Positions 51,693 through 64,000 of a DNA stretch of 64,000 nt are shown piece by piece. Both the position numbers and the translations under genes were made by a program. The DNA is from Vermamoeba vermiformis (taxonomy: Eukaryota > Tubulinea > Echinamoebida): NCBI GenBank assembly GCA_045837725.1, contig JBEWZL010000300.1, positions 310,001 to 374,000 on the forward strand, in the 5' to 3' direction. The stretch's first letter is position 1. The number at the start of each line of letters is the position of its first letter. Below the pieces are notes generated by a model. The model was given only the letters and a program-made list of their open reading frames with translations. It made no database searches and had not been told where the DNA came from.

Positions 51693-52650
51693 TTAATTAA
51701 TACCATTCCATTCATTCATAAACTCTTGCAAGAACTGTTCCATGAACTCGTGACGCTTCTCGGCCATAGCTTTGCCTGTCTTGGTACGCATCAGCGCCTT
51801 GAGCGACAAAAGCTGCGTAATACAGAATTAATATCCACTGTATGATATTTCTATATTAAATTAGGTACCTTCTCGTAAAAGTGATTGATTGTACTGGACT
51901 TTTCGTTCTTCGTGCGCATGTATTCTTCTTTAGTCATGTTCAAGCGAGGCTTAATGTCAGGATCGTACATTGGTGTAGTGGATCGACCGCCGTAGCAGAA
52001 TGTACGACCAATACCTAGTATTGTAAGGGTTAGAAATCGGATGCGATGTATTTGTGGTCGGTTTCGTTCGTACCAACTGCGCCAATTGCATCCAAACGAT
52101 CAGCGTCGCGCACTATATCGAGTTCAAGAGATTGAGGATGTTTAGCACCGCCGAGTTCATTTTTAAATGAAATTCCATCGACGATCGCGACGATCTTCTC
52201 AGTTTTGTCTTGAGGATAATTCTGTGAAGTTAACCACGCGCGCACTGCATCAGGACCGGCTGTTTCACTAATAAAAGTGATTGAGCATCAGATTAGGAAC
52301 AGAATAAAATCGCGCCAGATCCGGATCGGTCAAATTCAAAATGAATAATTGCAGAAAAATAAAATAACCAATTATTCTTACCTGCCGGAGTACTTATAGT
52401 CGCCTACGTCATGAAGAATCGCAGCCAGTTGAACTAATTCGAGATCTTCAACACCTCCCTCCTCTTGAGCGATTTTTGTTGCGTTATTCAAGACTCGTAG
52501 GATGTGAAACCAATCGTGGCTGCCATCATTGCTTGAAACTTCTTTTTTAACTGAGTTATAACAAAATTAGCCTTGATCCAAGGGATCTGGTCAATTAGAT
52601 TTACCAAACTCGATTGTTTTTTCGATAATAGGAGAGTAAGTGACCGACAT
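51693..52650 (-). CDS. HD-domain phosphohydrolase
   Basis: A multi-exon gene with a start MSVTYSPIIEKTIEFV at 52650 and stop at 51693. HD motifs: GSHDWFHILRV (first His), AAILHDVGDYKYSG (HD pair) and VRDADRLDAIGAVG (last Asp), in the order of metal-dependent HD phosphohydrolases. It resembles the bacterial YedJ/YpgQ group, which hydrolyses nucleotides. The substrate is unknown. The C-terminal half is helical (HEFMEQFLQEFMNEW). It follows OPLAH on the same strand, with 210 bp between. Confidence 0.85.
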
Positions 52651-52860
52651 GTTGTTGTTAGTTAAGATTATTTAGATAATGACCAAAAATGGGATTATTT
52701 TGTTTTTTAAAGAGGCAACAAGCACGTGATAATGAGACCGCAGAAGAGTCGCGAAAGGATCGCGAAACATCGACGAAGAGTTGCAAAGTTTTCGAACAAT
52801 GGATCTCCATAAAAAACTCTTCAATTAATGAGTGCTTTATTGCACCACTTCGACAGCTAA

Positions 52861-55800
52861 TTACAAGTTCTCTTTCTTGAGCGTTGACAGATCTAAACTC
52901 GATCCATCCGTTTCAGAACTGGCGTTCTTTGGTGCACCGTAACCACCGCCACCAGGTGTCAAAATACGGACGCGATCACCTTTCTTAACACGCACTACGT
53001 TTTTGCCACCCAAAAACACGGTGCGTCCATCGCGTAACAACAGTTCGTTGCGACCTCTAGCCCCATCCAGACCTCCGTGCAGACCATGCGGCGCTGGAGA
53101 TAGCTTAGTTAACACATTGCAGCTAACGTTAGATGTATACTAACCAAGTGAGCGGCGTTCAGACAGAATGCCTACCGACATGTCGTCTTTCAAGAATTCC
53201 AGATCGCGCACCACACCGTCACCACCACGATATTGCCCAGCACCACCCGAGCCAGTGCGCACTGAGAACTCGTGCACCATCACTGGGTAGCGTCGTTCGA
53301 GAATCTCAGCGTCAGTGATGCGTGTGTTGGTCATGTGCGTCTGCACGGCGTCTTGACCGTGCCACGAGGGACCTGCGCCTGACCCTCCCGCAATCGTCTC
53401 GTCTGATCCGAGGTCAGTGATTATGAATCGAAAGGCAGTTACGTACAGTAGCCCATAGTCTCGTCACCGAAAGTAAAGTTGTTCATGCAGCCCTGACTGT
53501 TGGCCACAGCTTGAAAGCCGTGCAAGATGACATCTGTCACGCGCTGACTGGTCAACACGTTGCCGCCGACCACTGCTGCAGTGTCAGAGGGCGACAAGAA
53601 GGTACCATCCGGAATGATGATGGAGATCGGGTTCAAACAGCCCTGGTTGAGAGGCACCACACGCTTGACCAAACAACGCAAGCAGTAAATGATTGCAGAA
53701 GTGGTGACAGCGCGAGGAGCATTGATATTGCCGTAGATCTCTGGATCAGTGCCCGTGAAGTCAAACACTGCTGTGCCGTGCTCGCGATCGATGGTCAACT
53801 TGAGTCGAATGGTCGCACCGTCGTCCATCGAGTCTGAGGCGTACAACGAGTCCACTGGCTTCAAGTTGTGACGCAGCGACAAGTCCTTCAACATCTCACG
53901 CACTGCGAGCTCGGCATTCTCTTGCACTGCAGGACACTTGTGTTAGTGGTGCGCACATCAATCACTCGACAGCAGCTCTTACCGTATCGCATGTACGCGT
54001 GCACGACGTCCAGGCCGTACTTGTTGATCAAATCATTCACGAGTCCAATGCCCTTGTTGTTAGCTGCCACTTGAGCACGTAAGTCCGACAAGTTGTCCGA
54101 CAGATTGCGAGTGCCCGAGCAGGGTGCTTGCCATGACTCGCGGTGCATTTTAGCGGGCGACATCAACAGCTCGGTGATGCCTTCTTCTTGGAACTGACCG
54201 TCGCGCACCAGCTTGAATGCTTTAATGCACGCACCTTCTTCAACAAGCTCTTTGGAGAATGGTGGCATGGAGCCCGGTGAAATACCACCAATGTCTGCGT
54301 GGTGACCTCTGTTAGCCACGTAGAACACTGGCTGGCCGTCCTTGAATACCTGCAAATGTCACCGAGGTAAGATTAGACGTAAGCATAGATACGACTATTC
54401 ACTTACAGGGGTGATGACAGTGATGTCAGGCAAGTGACTGCCACCAGCTTCAGGATGATTCGACACAATCACTTCACCCTCGTGCCAATCGTGGCCCATA
54501 GTCTTGATTTGATATTTCACTGCCTCTTGCATGGCACCAAGATGCACGGGCAAGTGAGGTGCATTGGCCACGAGTCCACCATCGGGCTGCACAGCAATCA
54601 TGAGTCATTGTGTTATTTAACGCGTGCCTCCACTTACACCAAACAAAGCGCACGAGAAGTCCAAGCGTTCCTTGATGTTCGTTGAAATTGAAGTGCGTTG
54701 CAAGGTGCGGCCCATCTGTTCGGCAATGCTCATGAAACGATGCGCGAACACTGAGAGCAGAATGTTGTCCAACTCCGTGCTGTAATGCTTATTAGTCAAC
54801 GAATATTTTTAAGTATTATAACGTACCCAATTTTCTTGCGAGCACCAGATCCAATGGTGATTTTAACGTCACCGCTGTCAGTCACTTCAGCGCTACAATC
54901 AGGCTCCACAACAGTCGACGTAGTGTTGTCCAAGATGATTGCAGGGCCATCAATCACGTCACCAGCACCGAGTTCTGACAGCAAGTAGAGCGGTGTGTCC
55001 TTGCGTCCTCCCTAACCAGAGTTAATTACTAGTGCATATGTACTTTATTGTCATACCTCGAAGTAGCACTGAGCCGTCTTGATGGGCGTAGGCTTCTTAG
55101 CTGACTTGGCGATGTTGATTTGCGCAATTGAAGTTGATTGACCAATGGCACGAATGCGCACGTCATCGATTTCAATGTTGCGGATCTAACCGGCAATTAA
55201 TTAATTACGTCCAACACAACAGTCGTTAGTACTTACGGGCATCAAGAAGCCGTACTCTCGCTTGTATTGAGCTTCAAATGCCTCACGATAGTTGCCGTTC
55301 TCTGGCTTCTCAATCATGATGGCGTTGTCTGTACCTTGATAACGCAAGTTCAAGAATCTCTGTTGAATAGTGAGTCGTTATATATGTGATAGGATCACCT
55401 CAATGATAAAGCATTGCTTACCTTAATGACTACACGGTTGTCAGGGAATCCCTTTTCTTTCAAATTCTTTTCACCCTCGGCTGCTAAAGCATCGAGTTTC
55501 TTGTTGATTTCAACCATTGCCTCAGGGCTGTATTTAACACCACCGACTGGGTCCTAATAGGCGTTAGTTACTGCATACCAATAAATTGCTTGTCATACTT
55601 GTAACTCGAAGACAACGTCAGCGAGACCCAAGCCATAAGCACTCAAAATGGAACAGAACTTGTGCACAAAGACCGTGCTCATGCCTATGGCAATTAATTA
55701 GTCATATGACCTAATGTATCTCCAGAATGACGTACCTAAGTTACGAGCAATGGCGCACGCGTGTTGAGGACCAGCACCACCGAACACAGACAAAATGTGT

Positions 55801-57938
55801 TGCGACTACGAGGCTATTAATGATAATAAATAAGGTGTAGGACTTACGGCATCATGGCCCTTAGCCTCAGTCAAGTTGCGAATAGGACGGCACATGGTTT
55901 CATTGGCCACGCGAATGAATCCATAGGCCACTTCGTCTTCAGTCAACTGTTGCACTGGTTCGTCTGGCTTGCGAATACCCTGAAAGATACCATTGGTGTA
56001 AATAACTTTATGCTGTTAGAGGATTATGGTGAGTACCTTCTGAACCTCCTTGGCGTAGTGCTCCTTGAAGTACGTGTTGATAGTCTTCGTCAACTCAACA
56101 AATGCAGCACGAGAGGCCTCAACATCAAGGGCCTCGTTTTCATTGGGGCCAAAGATCTTGGGGAAGAATTCAGGGATGACACGACCCAAGAACACATTGG
56201 CGTCAGTGATGGCCAAGTAGCCGTTCTTGCGGTAGCAGATTGGTCCTGGATGCGCTGAAGCTGATTCAGGGCCCGCAATGAACAAGCCATCGCGGAAGAA
56301 CAATCGCGATCCACCTGGCACGAATATTAGAACTAACACTACGACAATAAGGATAATGTTGCATACCTCCAGCAGCCACTGTGTTGATGTCAAGTTGCGG
56401 TGCTTGAATGAACACACCGGCTGTCTCAGTCTCAAACACGTGCTCGTATTCACCGTCATAGCGCGACACATCAGTAGAAGTGCCTCCCTGTTGTCATTAG
56501 CAACACTGCCCATCCATCTTATATCTTACCATATCAATGCCGATGACAGGCTGCTTCGTGTTCTTGTCGTAAGTGGTCATGGCATAGCCGACAACACCAC
56601 CTGCAGGACCGGAAAGAATGGACCTGTAGCCGTTGAACAGATCCACGGGACACAGACCACCATCACTCATCATGAACGAGACGTCCACCTTGGAGAAGTT
56701 GTCGTCAAATCCGCTCGAAAATCCTTTGATGTATTGCTTGATGAGCGGTGTCAAGTACGCGTCAACAACTGCTGTGTGACCACGAGGCACAATCTTGACC
56801 ATGGACATGAGGCTACGTGCATAATTAATACTCGCACAACCATTTGTTAGAGCTAATATTACGTACCTAGACGAAATTGAGATCTGTTCGAAGCCCATTT
56901 GTTCGCAGAGTTGTCCGATCTGTTCTTCGTGCTTGCGGAATGTGTACGAGTGCATTAAAACAACGGCCACTGATTTGATTCCTGCATTACGAGCGTCCTG
57001 TAGAGGCTATTAGCATTTGTTGTACAGGACTTTTCCTTCCGCGACTCACTTGTAACTGCACTCGAATTTCATCGAGGTTTGGCTTCTTCAAGACCTCGAC
57101 CCATTCATCAGTAACGCCCTTGACGAGCTCGTTGTCTTTTTTCCAATAGTTAATTTATCTTGTTGTGCGTGTTCAAGCTTACCTTTCAGATCTTGTTCTG
57201 TAGGAGTCTTCTTAAATAGTCGAACACGTTCATCGACTTCAATTACGCGCTCATATAATAGCTCGGGCTTTTTGATCTCCAAATCGAAGATGAATGGACG
57301 CGTTTGATTGCCTACAAAAAACTTTCAGCAAGATCCATTGATGTTGCGTCATTGCAATAACGTACCAATCTTTAATAGGTCTCTAAATCCCTTTGTAGTA
57401 ACTAATACAACACGCTCTCCTTTTCGCTCTAATAAAGCGTTGGTCGCTACAGTAGTTCCCATACGAATAAACTCAATATCTTTAGTAGGAATTTTCTGTC
57501 CTCGAGGAATCGGTTGTCCGGTATACTAATAATATTATTGTTATATTATATAGCCAGTTGAGATGGAGAAAGCCGTGCAGTTGTAATGCGACATTTCATT
57601 TTCAAATTGCAAAATAAATTGAAGTGTCGTTACAATCCAATAGGCATATAAATAATTATAAAAATGCATGAAAATAGATCACAAGTAAATTGATTATTAC
57701 CTTTTCTAAAATACGACGGATCCCCTCACGTGGCGCGTCGTCATAATGACTTGGATCAACAGATAATAACTTGTGAACGACATAACCTTTTTCATTAGGG
57801 ACCTGTTGATAACAAATTATTAGATCCACACGTGCAGAAGGTCAATCTGGCCAATGTCAGGATCTCGCTTACCTCGGCGTAGATGTCGGTGAAAGTACCG
57901 CCACGGTCGATAGAAAATCTAAACTTTTTAGCAGCCAT
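52861..57938 (-). CDS. OPLAH: 5-oxoprolinase (ATP-hydrolysing)
   Basis: A large gene with about a dozen short introns, starting [18 protein letters not shown] at 57938 and ending in GYGAPKN...LKKENL at 52861. The N-terminal HyuA-like half has the phosphate loop [30 protein letters not shown], then DMSDGGL-type and GGVVGYA motifs. The C-terminal HyuB-like half has [39 protein letters not shown] and a final [13 protein letters not shown]. Length (about 1290 residues expected) suits eukaryotic OPLAH. It opens 5-oxoproline to glutamate in the gamma-glutamyl cycle. A perfect TGACATCTGTCA at 53528 is in coding sequence. Confidence 0.96.
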
Positions 57939-58052
57939 CTCAAATTATATTATTAGATTTGTGCTATCGGCGGCGCTAAGGATCAGTAAGTGCGTGGAAA
58001 ATATCAAAACATTTTTTTATTGCACAGCCAAGCGCGAACACAAATAAGCACT

Positions 58053-58453
58053 ATGGACCCTGAAAATTCCGGCTCAGTATCTGAGAACAGCAAGGTCGCT
58101 AGATCATTGAAGACTGCCCCCTTCACCGGCAGATTCCCCAATCAAAGACAAGAGAAGTACTGCTGGGCTGCTTACGTGCAATTCAACAAATGCTCTGCTG
58201 CCAAGAGCGAAGATGACGAAGAATGTGTTAGATACAAACATTATTTCCGCAGCTTGTGCCCTAATGAATGGGTAAATAACATTATTTTTTGTTTTATGAA
58301 TCTACAATATTTTTTTTTATATTCGCTAATGGGTCTAAAATTGCGTATTAATCATAATTGCATTCACAGATCGAATCATGGGATGCTCAAAAAGAAGGCA
58401 ATATTTTCCCTGGTCAGGTTCAATGGAAACACACCCAATCTAACCACCACTAA
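58053..58453 (+). CDS. COX6B: Cytochrome c oxidase subunit 6B
   Basis: A 100-residue protein in two exons (58053-58271, 58370-58453). Hallmarks: FTGRFPNQRQEKYCW, FNKC, CVRYKHYFRSLCPNEW, and after the intron ESWDAQKEGNIFPG. These give the CX9C-CX10C cysteine arrangement of COX6B, an intermembrane-space subunit that bridges complex IV dimers. It starts 115 bp from the divergent OPLAH start. Confidence 0.95.
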
Positions 58454-58802
58454 ATATCCACGGTCATGTAGTTAAATATTAAGCATTCATAATTGGCAGA
58501 TAAAATTAATTTTGAAATATATGGAATCGATGTAAATGAATAATAATTTGATATGCATCTACAACCCAAATCCCCTTTTCGAACCAGCCAAATTTTTGTT
58601 TCTATCAAAATAAATCAATATTTTAAATAAGCTATAATAACATCGCCATTATAAATCAAGCCGTTATGCCAGGATCGATATTGGAATTTCTACTCGTCAT
58701 TCACGAACCAATCAAAATTGCATTTAACGTCATTAGGGAGCTTAGTCTATATACAAATGGAGTCTATTTACTGTAAAAACACAAATATAACAACAAAGAG
58801 GC
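58454..58802. other. Intergenic between convergent COX6B and NBR1 genes
   Basis: AT-rich 3' flanks with AATAAA-like signals for both genes. Nothing coding seen. Confidence 0.4.
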
Positions 58803-60644
<1,842 letters not shown>

Positions 60645-60835
60645 TGTGTTGTTGTGTTGAATAAAGAATTATTAATTTGTTGGTTTTTTGTTGAATTTAT
60701 TCTGCGAGGCTCAAGAAGGCACGTGTTCGGATAAAAATAGGAACGTGGATCATATGACGAAGAGTTACACTATATGAGCGAGTGATGGTGAGGTGATGAG
60801 AACCCTTTATATGGCGTTCAAAGACAGATCAGTCT

Positions 60836-63800
60836 TTAGTCTTCAGCAACAACGGGAGTCTGATCCAAACCAGTGTACAACAACGGGAATAACGGCTGTG
60901 ATCTCTTGAAGGCGCGGGTATTAGCGTCGGTGACAACGATCGTGTCAGGCAAGGCAGTGGGCACTTCGGTCGCGTTGTTGTACACGCGAGTGCTCAACTT
61001 TCTTCTGTTCTTGGACAGCGGTGAGACGTAGTGCTCGTAGAAGGCCATGATATCGTCCTTCTTAAGGGCTTCGATAAGAGTAGCTTCCTTAGCATCTAGT
61101 GACAAAGTTGTAGTCAGCACGCGGATAATTTGAACTTCAGATTTTCGGATCTTACCTCGATCGAACCAGTAAGTGTGAGGATTGGCAACTTCCTTCCAGA
61201 ATCTTTCGGATTCTTGTTTCAATGACTTGTCTTTCTCTAACTTGCGAGCAATCAATGATTGGCAGTGGTTGGTCCATTCCTCCTCGGACAAGGTGCTCAA
61301 ATTGTCTTTTACACTTGCGAGGAAGGTCTCAATGCGCTCATCGAGGTAAGCAGGATCCCTTTGAAGCGAGTTAGGTTAATTTTCAGAAAAGGTGACTAAT
61401 ATTGACGTACTTGACCGAGGACTGAATGATGACTCTGAAGGCCAAGACACCGCAATCAACTTTAATGCCGCTGAACACAATGTAGCCCAATTGTTCCACG
61501 GTGCGCAGTTGATTGAAGCAATCAGATTGAATGATTTGATTGAACAGTTCTAAGAGGGCCATATCCTTCATATTATCGACACCGACCTACTCAGCAGATG
61601 AGTGCACAGTTCTTATTTAACCTTTCAGTAGTACTACTTACCGTGTAGATGTTCTCAATGGCGTGGTTGATTTGCTTGGGATCAAGGACCTTCATTTGAT
61701 ACACCACAGGAGTGTTGACGGGCAACATGACCACACGACGCTCGGGCAATTGACCGGTCCAGACTCCGTTGAACGAGAGGGCCGACTCAATCTCAGTGAG
61801 CACTGACAGCGCTTCTTTGTGCGTGATGTTGCCAAGGAACAACATCTCGACGAAGAGTTGCTTCAACAAGCGTGGGATGAACTCGCGCAGTTGTTCGGGT
61901 GTGATTTCTATGAATTATTATTAGCTCTCGCGAGTTATTACTAGTTCCGTGACTTACTGTCAACAACTTGGATGTACTCGTCAAATGTCCATCGAACACT
62001 TTCGAGCGTCACACTAGTCTTGTAGGTAGCCAGTGAGTACGGGTGGCTGCGCAAGAAGTTCTTGTATTCGCGTGAAGCAGCCTCGCGGAGCACGAAGAAT
62101 CGAGCATCTTCGAACTGCAAATTGGCCAGTCTCTCGAACGCCTTCTTCACGAGAATGTGTTGCTTGCAATTGTAGCCTTTGACTTCAAGCTAGAATAACA
62201 GTTAGATTACCTGCTTATCTACGTGCAGTACTTACAGCTAGACCTTCAACGGTGTTACTGAGGGCGTAGCTGAGGCCTGCGATATCGGCGTCATAAGCGA
62301 ATCTAAGCTATTAGTTAATACACGTAGTATTATGATTGCTGTACGTACTCATTCAATGAGTCAGTCAACAGCTTGCAGAACAGCTTGGACATGACGACAG
62401 CTGAGGGACTTTCATAAGCGACAGGACTGTTGATCTCAAAGTTCAAAATGGCACGAGGCAATTTGAATGTGGTATCTTGTTTGAACCACAGCTTCATCTT
62501 GTTGTCACTGCGCAATAAAATGGGCACGGGCGATGAGAACTTCTCGGTGGCTTGTTTAATAGTGAAGTCATCAGGAATGAACGGGTTAGGTGCGGGTAAG
62601 TGCAAGTCCTTCTCAAGCGGTGCGTTCAACCATTGCTACAAAGATGTTAGGAAACAATGCTTCAACGATGCTACCAATATTTACCTTGATTTCTTCGTCG
62701 GTGATAGCCTCCTCGCTGTAATTGACCTTGTACCATCGCTCTTCTTTATCAGTCTTGCCTTCAAACTTGGTCGAGATGATGGACACACGCAAGTTCTCGG
62801 GGGTGAAGTAACCGAGAGTTTGGTGGATCAACTCGGGGTCATAGTCCTCGTTCAAATGATCGCCAGCCAAGATGTATTTCTCGGGATAAACTTGCATGTT
62901 TTGAGCAACAGTAGGCAAGTATCTAAAGGGCTCTTCCTTGTCCTTGAATCTGAAACCCATTTCAGCTAATTGACGGATCTGCACGGAAGTTAGTTTCAGC
63001 GTTAAACAGCCATATTAATATCACGTACTTCTCCGAACAATTGCTCAGTGACACCTTCTTTTTTGATCAAAGAAATGTATTGGAACACAATAGCGATAAT
63101 GTCGTTCACGTGCTCTTCACCTTCAGGAGTGAGGGCAACGTTGATTTTGAACAGCGCAAAGTCGCTTTCACTGGTGGTAGGGCCGGCAACGAGAGCTGTG
63201 GCCCAGCCTTTGTTCTTCAAAATCGACAAAATTGAACCTGGACCCTCGTGACCAGTCAAGTGCGACAAGTAGTGCGCTGGCTTCTTGGTGTACAAAGAGT
63301 GTTGTCCGGGGATTGGCCAGCACAAGTCGAGACTGCGCAAGTCTTGCACGGGCACAACACTGAATCTCTTTCTCAACTCGGTTTGAGTGAAGGGCTTGCC
63401 ATTGAACTTGGGCAGTGTCACGTGCTTGTTCTTGACACCGCTGAACATGTCACGTGCCCATTTTTCCAATTGGTCTAAAGGCTCTCGGCCCAAAATGCAC
63501 AACTTCATAATGTTGCTCGAGTAATAGGTCTCGTGGAACTTCAACAATTGTTCGCGAATATCACTACGAGACTTTAAGGTCTCCAAACTGCCCGTGCCAA
63601 ACTTGGAGTACGGGTGTTCTTTGCTGGCAGTCGAGTGCATCAATTGATCCTCGCGCCACAAGTCACTTTGAAGGTTCTTGCTGTGCTCTGTAGAGACGAA
63701 TTAGCCGCATCTTATTAATTTTCCGTGACGTACCGCTGTCAACAGCATTCATCTCGCGCTCAGTAGCAGATTCAGTGAATAAGGGCGCTACGAAGAACTG

Positions 63801-64000
63801 GGCAAATCTTGACAGATCTGCGATTAGTATGCGGTCAGACACGGTAAAGATTTTACAGTACCTGTCAAGAGCTCCTTCTAATTGATTGGCATTAATTTCA
63901 AAATAGTAGTTCGTGTCTTCTGCAGCAGTAAAAGCGTTGGATTGACCACCGTGCTAAGCAGTAAAGTTCAGTTTGTGGAGTTAATTAATGAAATACCACG
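60836..64000 (-). CDS. IDE: Insulin-degrading enzyme (M16 metallopeptidase), C-terminal part
   Basis: Multi-exon; the 5' end lies beyond the right edge. Visible order: [96 protein letters not shown], then the C-terminal M16 domains ([35 protein letters not shown]), ending PVVAED at 60836. The zinc-binding HxxEH would lie upstream of the window. IDE is a cytosolic/peroxisomal cryptidase for amyloid-forming peptides. This C-terminus has no SKL-type signal. Confidence 0.96.

Noticed and set aside
53528-53539. TGACATCTGTCA in the OPLAH coding sequence as a member of the palindrome family
   Set aside because: The TC centre is unique in the window and not itself palindromic. It may be chance, so it was left out of the counts.

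Overview
The window is nuclear DNA from a compact, intron-rich protist. Genes are packed on both strands, mostly one to a few hundred bases apart. Nearly all carry several short (about 45-60 nt) GT-AG introns and use the standard code. The family set suggests an amoebozoan, perhaps a protosteloid amoeba: an NBR1/p62 hybrid, a TOM1/GPR137-type 7TM protein, an Rxt3 protein, a symplekin-like HEAT protein and a poly-Asn tract in NEMF. This placement is inference; I cannot search.

Layout: 1-5 kb holds the RalGAP-alpha N-terminus, an RCC1-repeat protein, the 35-residue OST4 and Rxt3. 5-6.4 kb is a non-coding stretch with degenerate repeats. 6.4-23.4 kb holds a HEAT/CCCH protein, eS7, a MAP3K, Pol III subunit RPC7, a tristetraprolin-type protein, a RecQ helicase, Rab4, NDUFAF8 and a syntaxin-6-type SNARE. 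23.9-36.8 kb holds TMEM258, NEMF/Rqc2, BCKDHA, a secreted/membrane protein with heat-shock elements upstream, TMEM209, SUGCT and EMC2. 37-42.8 kb holds a 1023-residue lipase-GTPase fusion and a coiled-coil protein. 42.9-52.7 kb holds a bacterial-type aldolase/dehydrogenase fusion, a CBM20-alpha/beta-hydrolase lacking its nucleophile, a secreted protein, a 7TM protein and an HD-domain hydrolase. 52.9-64 kb holds 5-oxoprolinase, COX6B, NBR1 and most of insulin-degrading enzyme, which runs off the right end.

Functional threads: ER protein biogenesis (OST4, TMEM258, EMC2), ribosome function and quality control (eS7, NEMF), mitochondria (NDUFAF8, COX6B, BCKDHA, SUGCT), transcription and RNA control (Rxt3, RPC7, CCCH proteins), trafficking and autophagy (Rab4, syntaxin 6, NBR1). 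These are housekeeping genes brought together by compactness; I see no operon-like logic.

Two things stand out. First, a 12-bp palindrome TGACA-NN-TGTCA occurs 23 times by my reading with centre CG, CC or GG. It lies inside introns (usually beside a splice site) and inside coding exons, and the centre is nearly always CG in introns but GG/CC in exons. A related CACGTG excess puts His-Val pairs into proteins such as the RCC1 and Rxt3 homologues. Second, the lipase-GTPase fusion lies in a stretch where I see none of these motifs.
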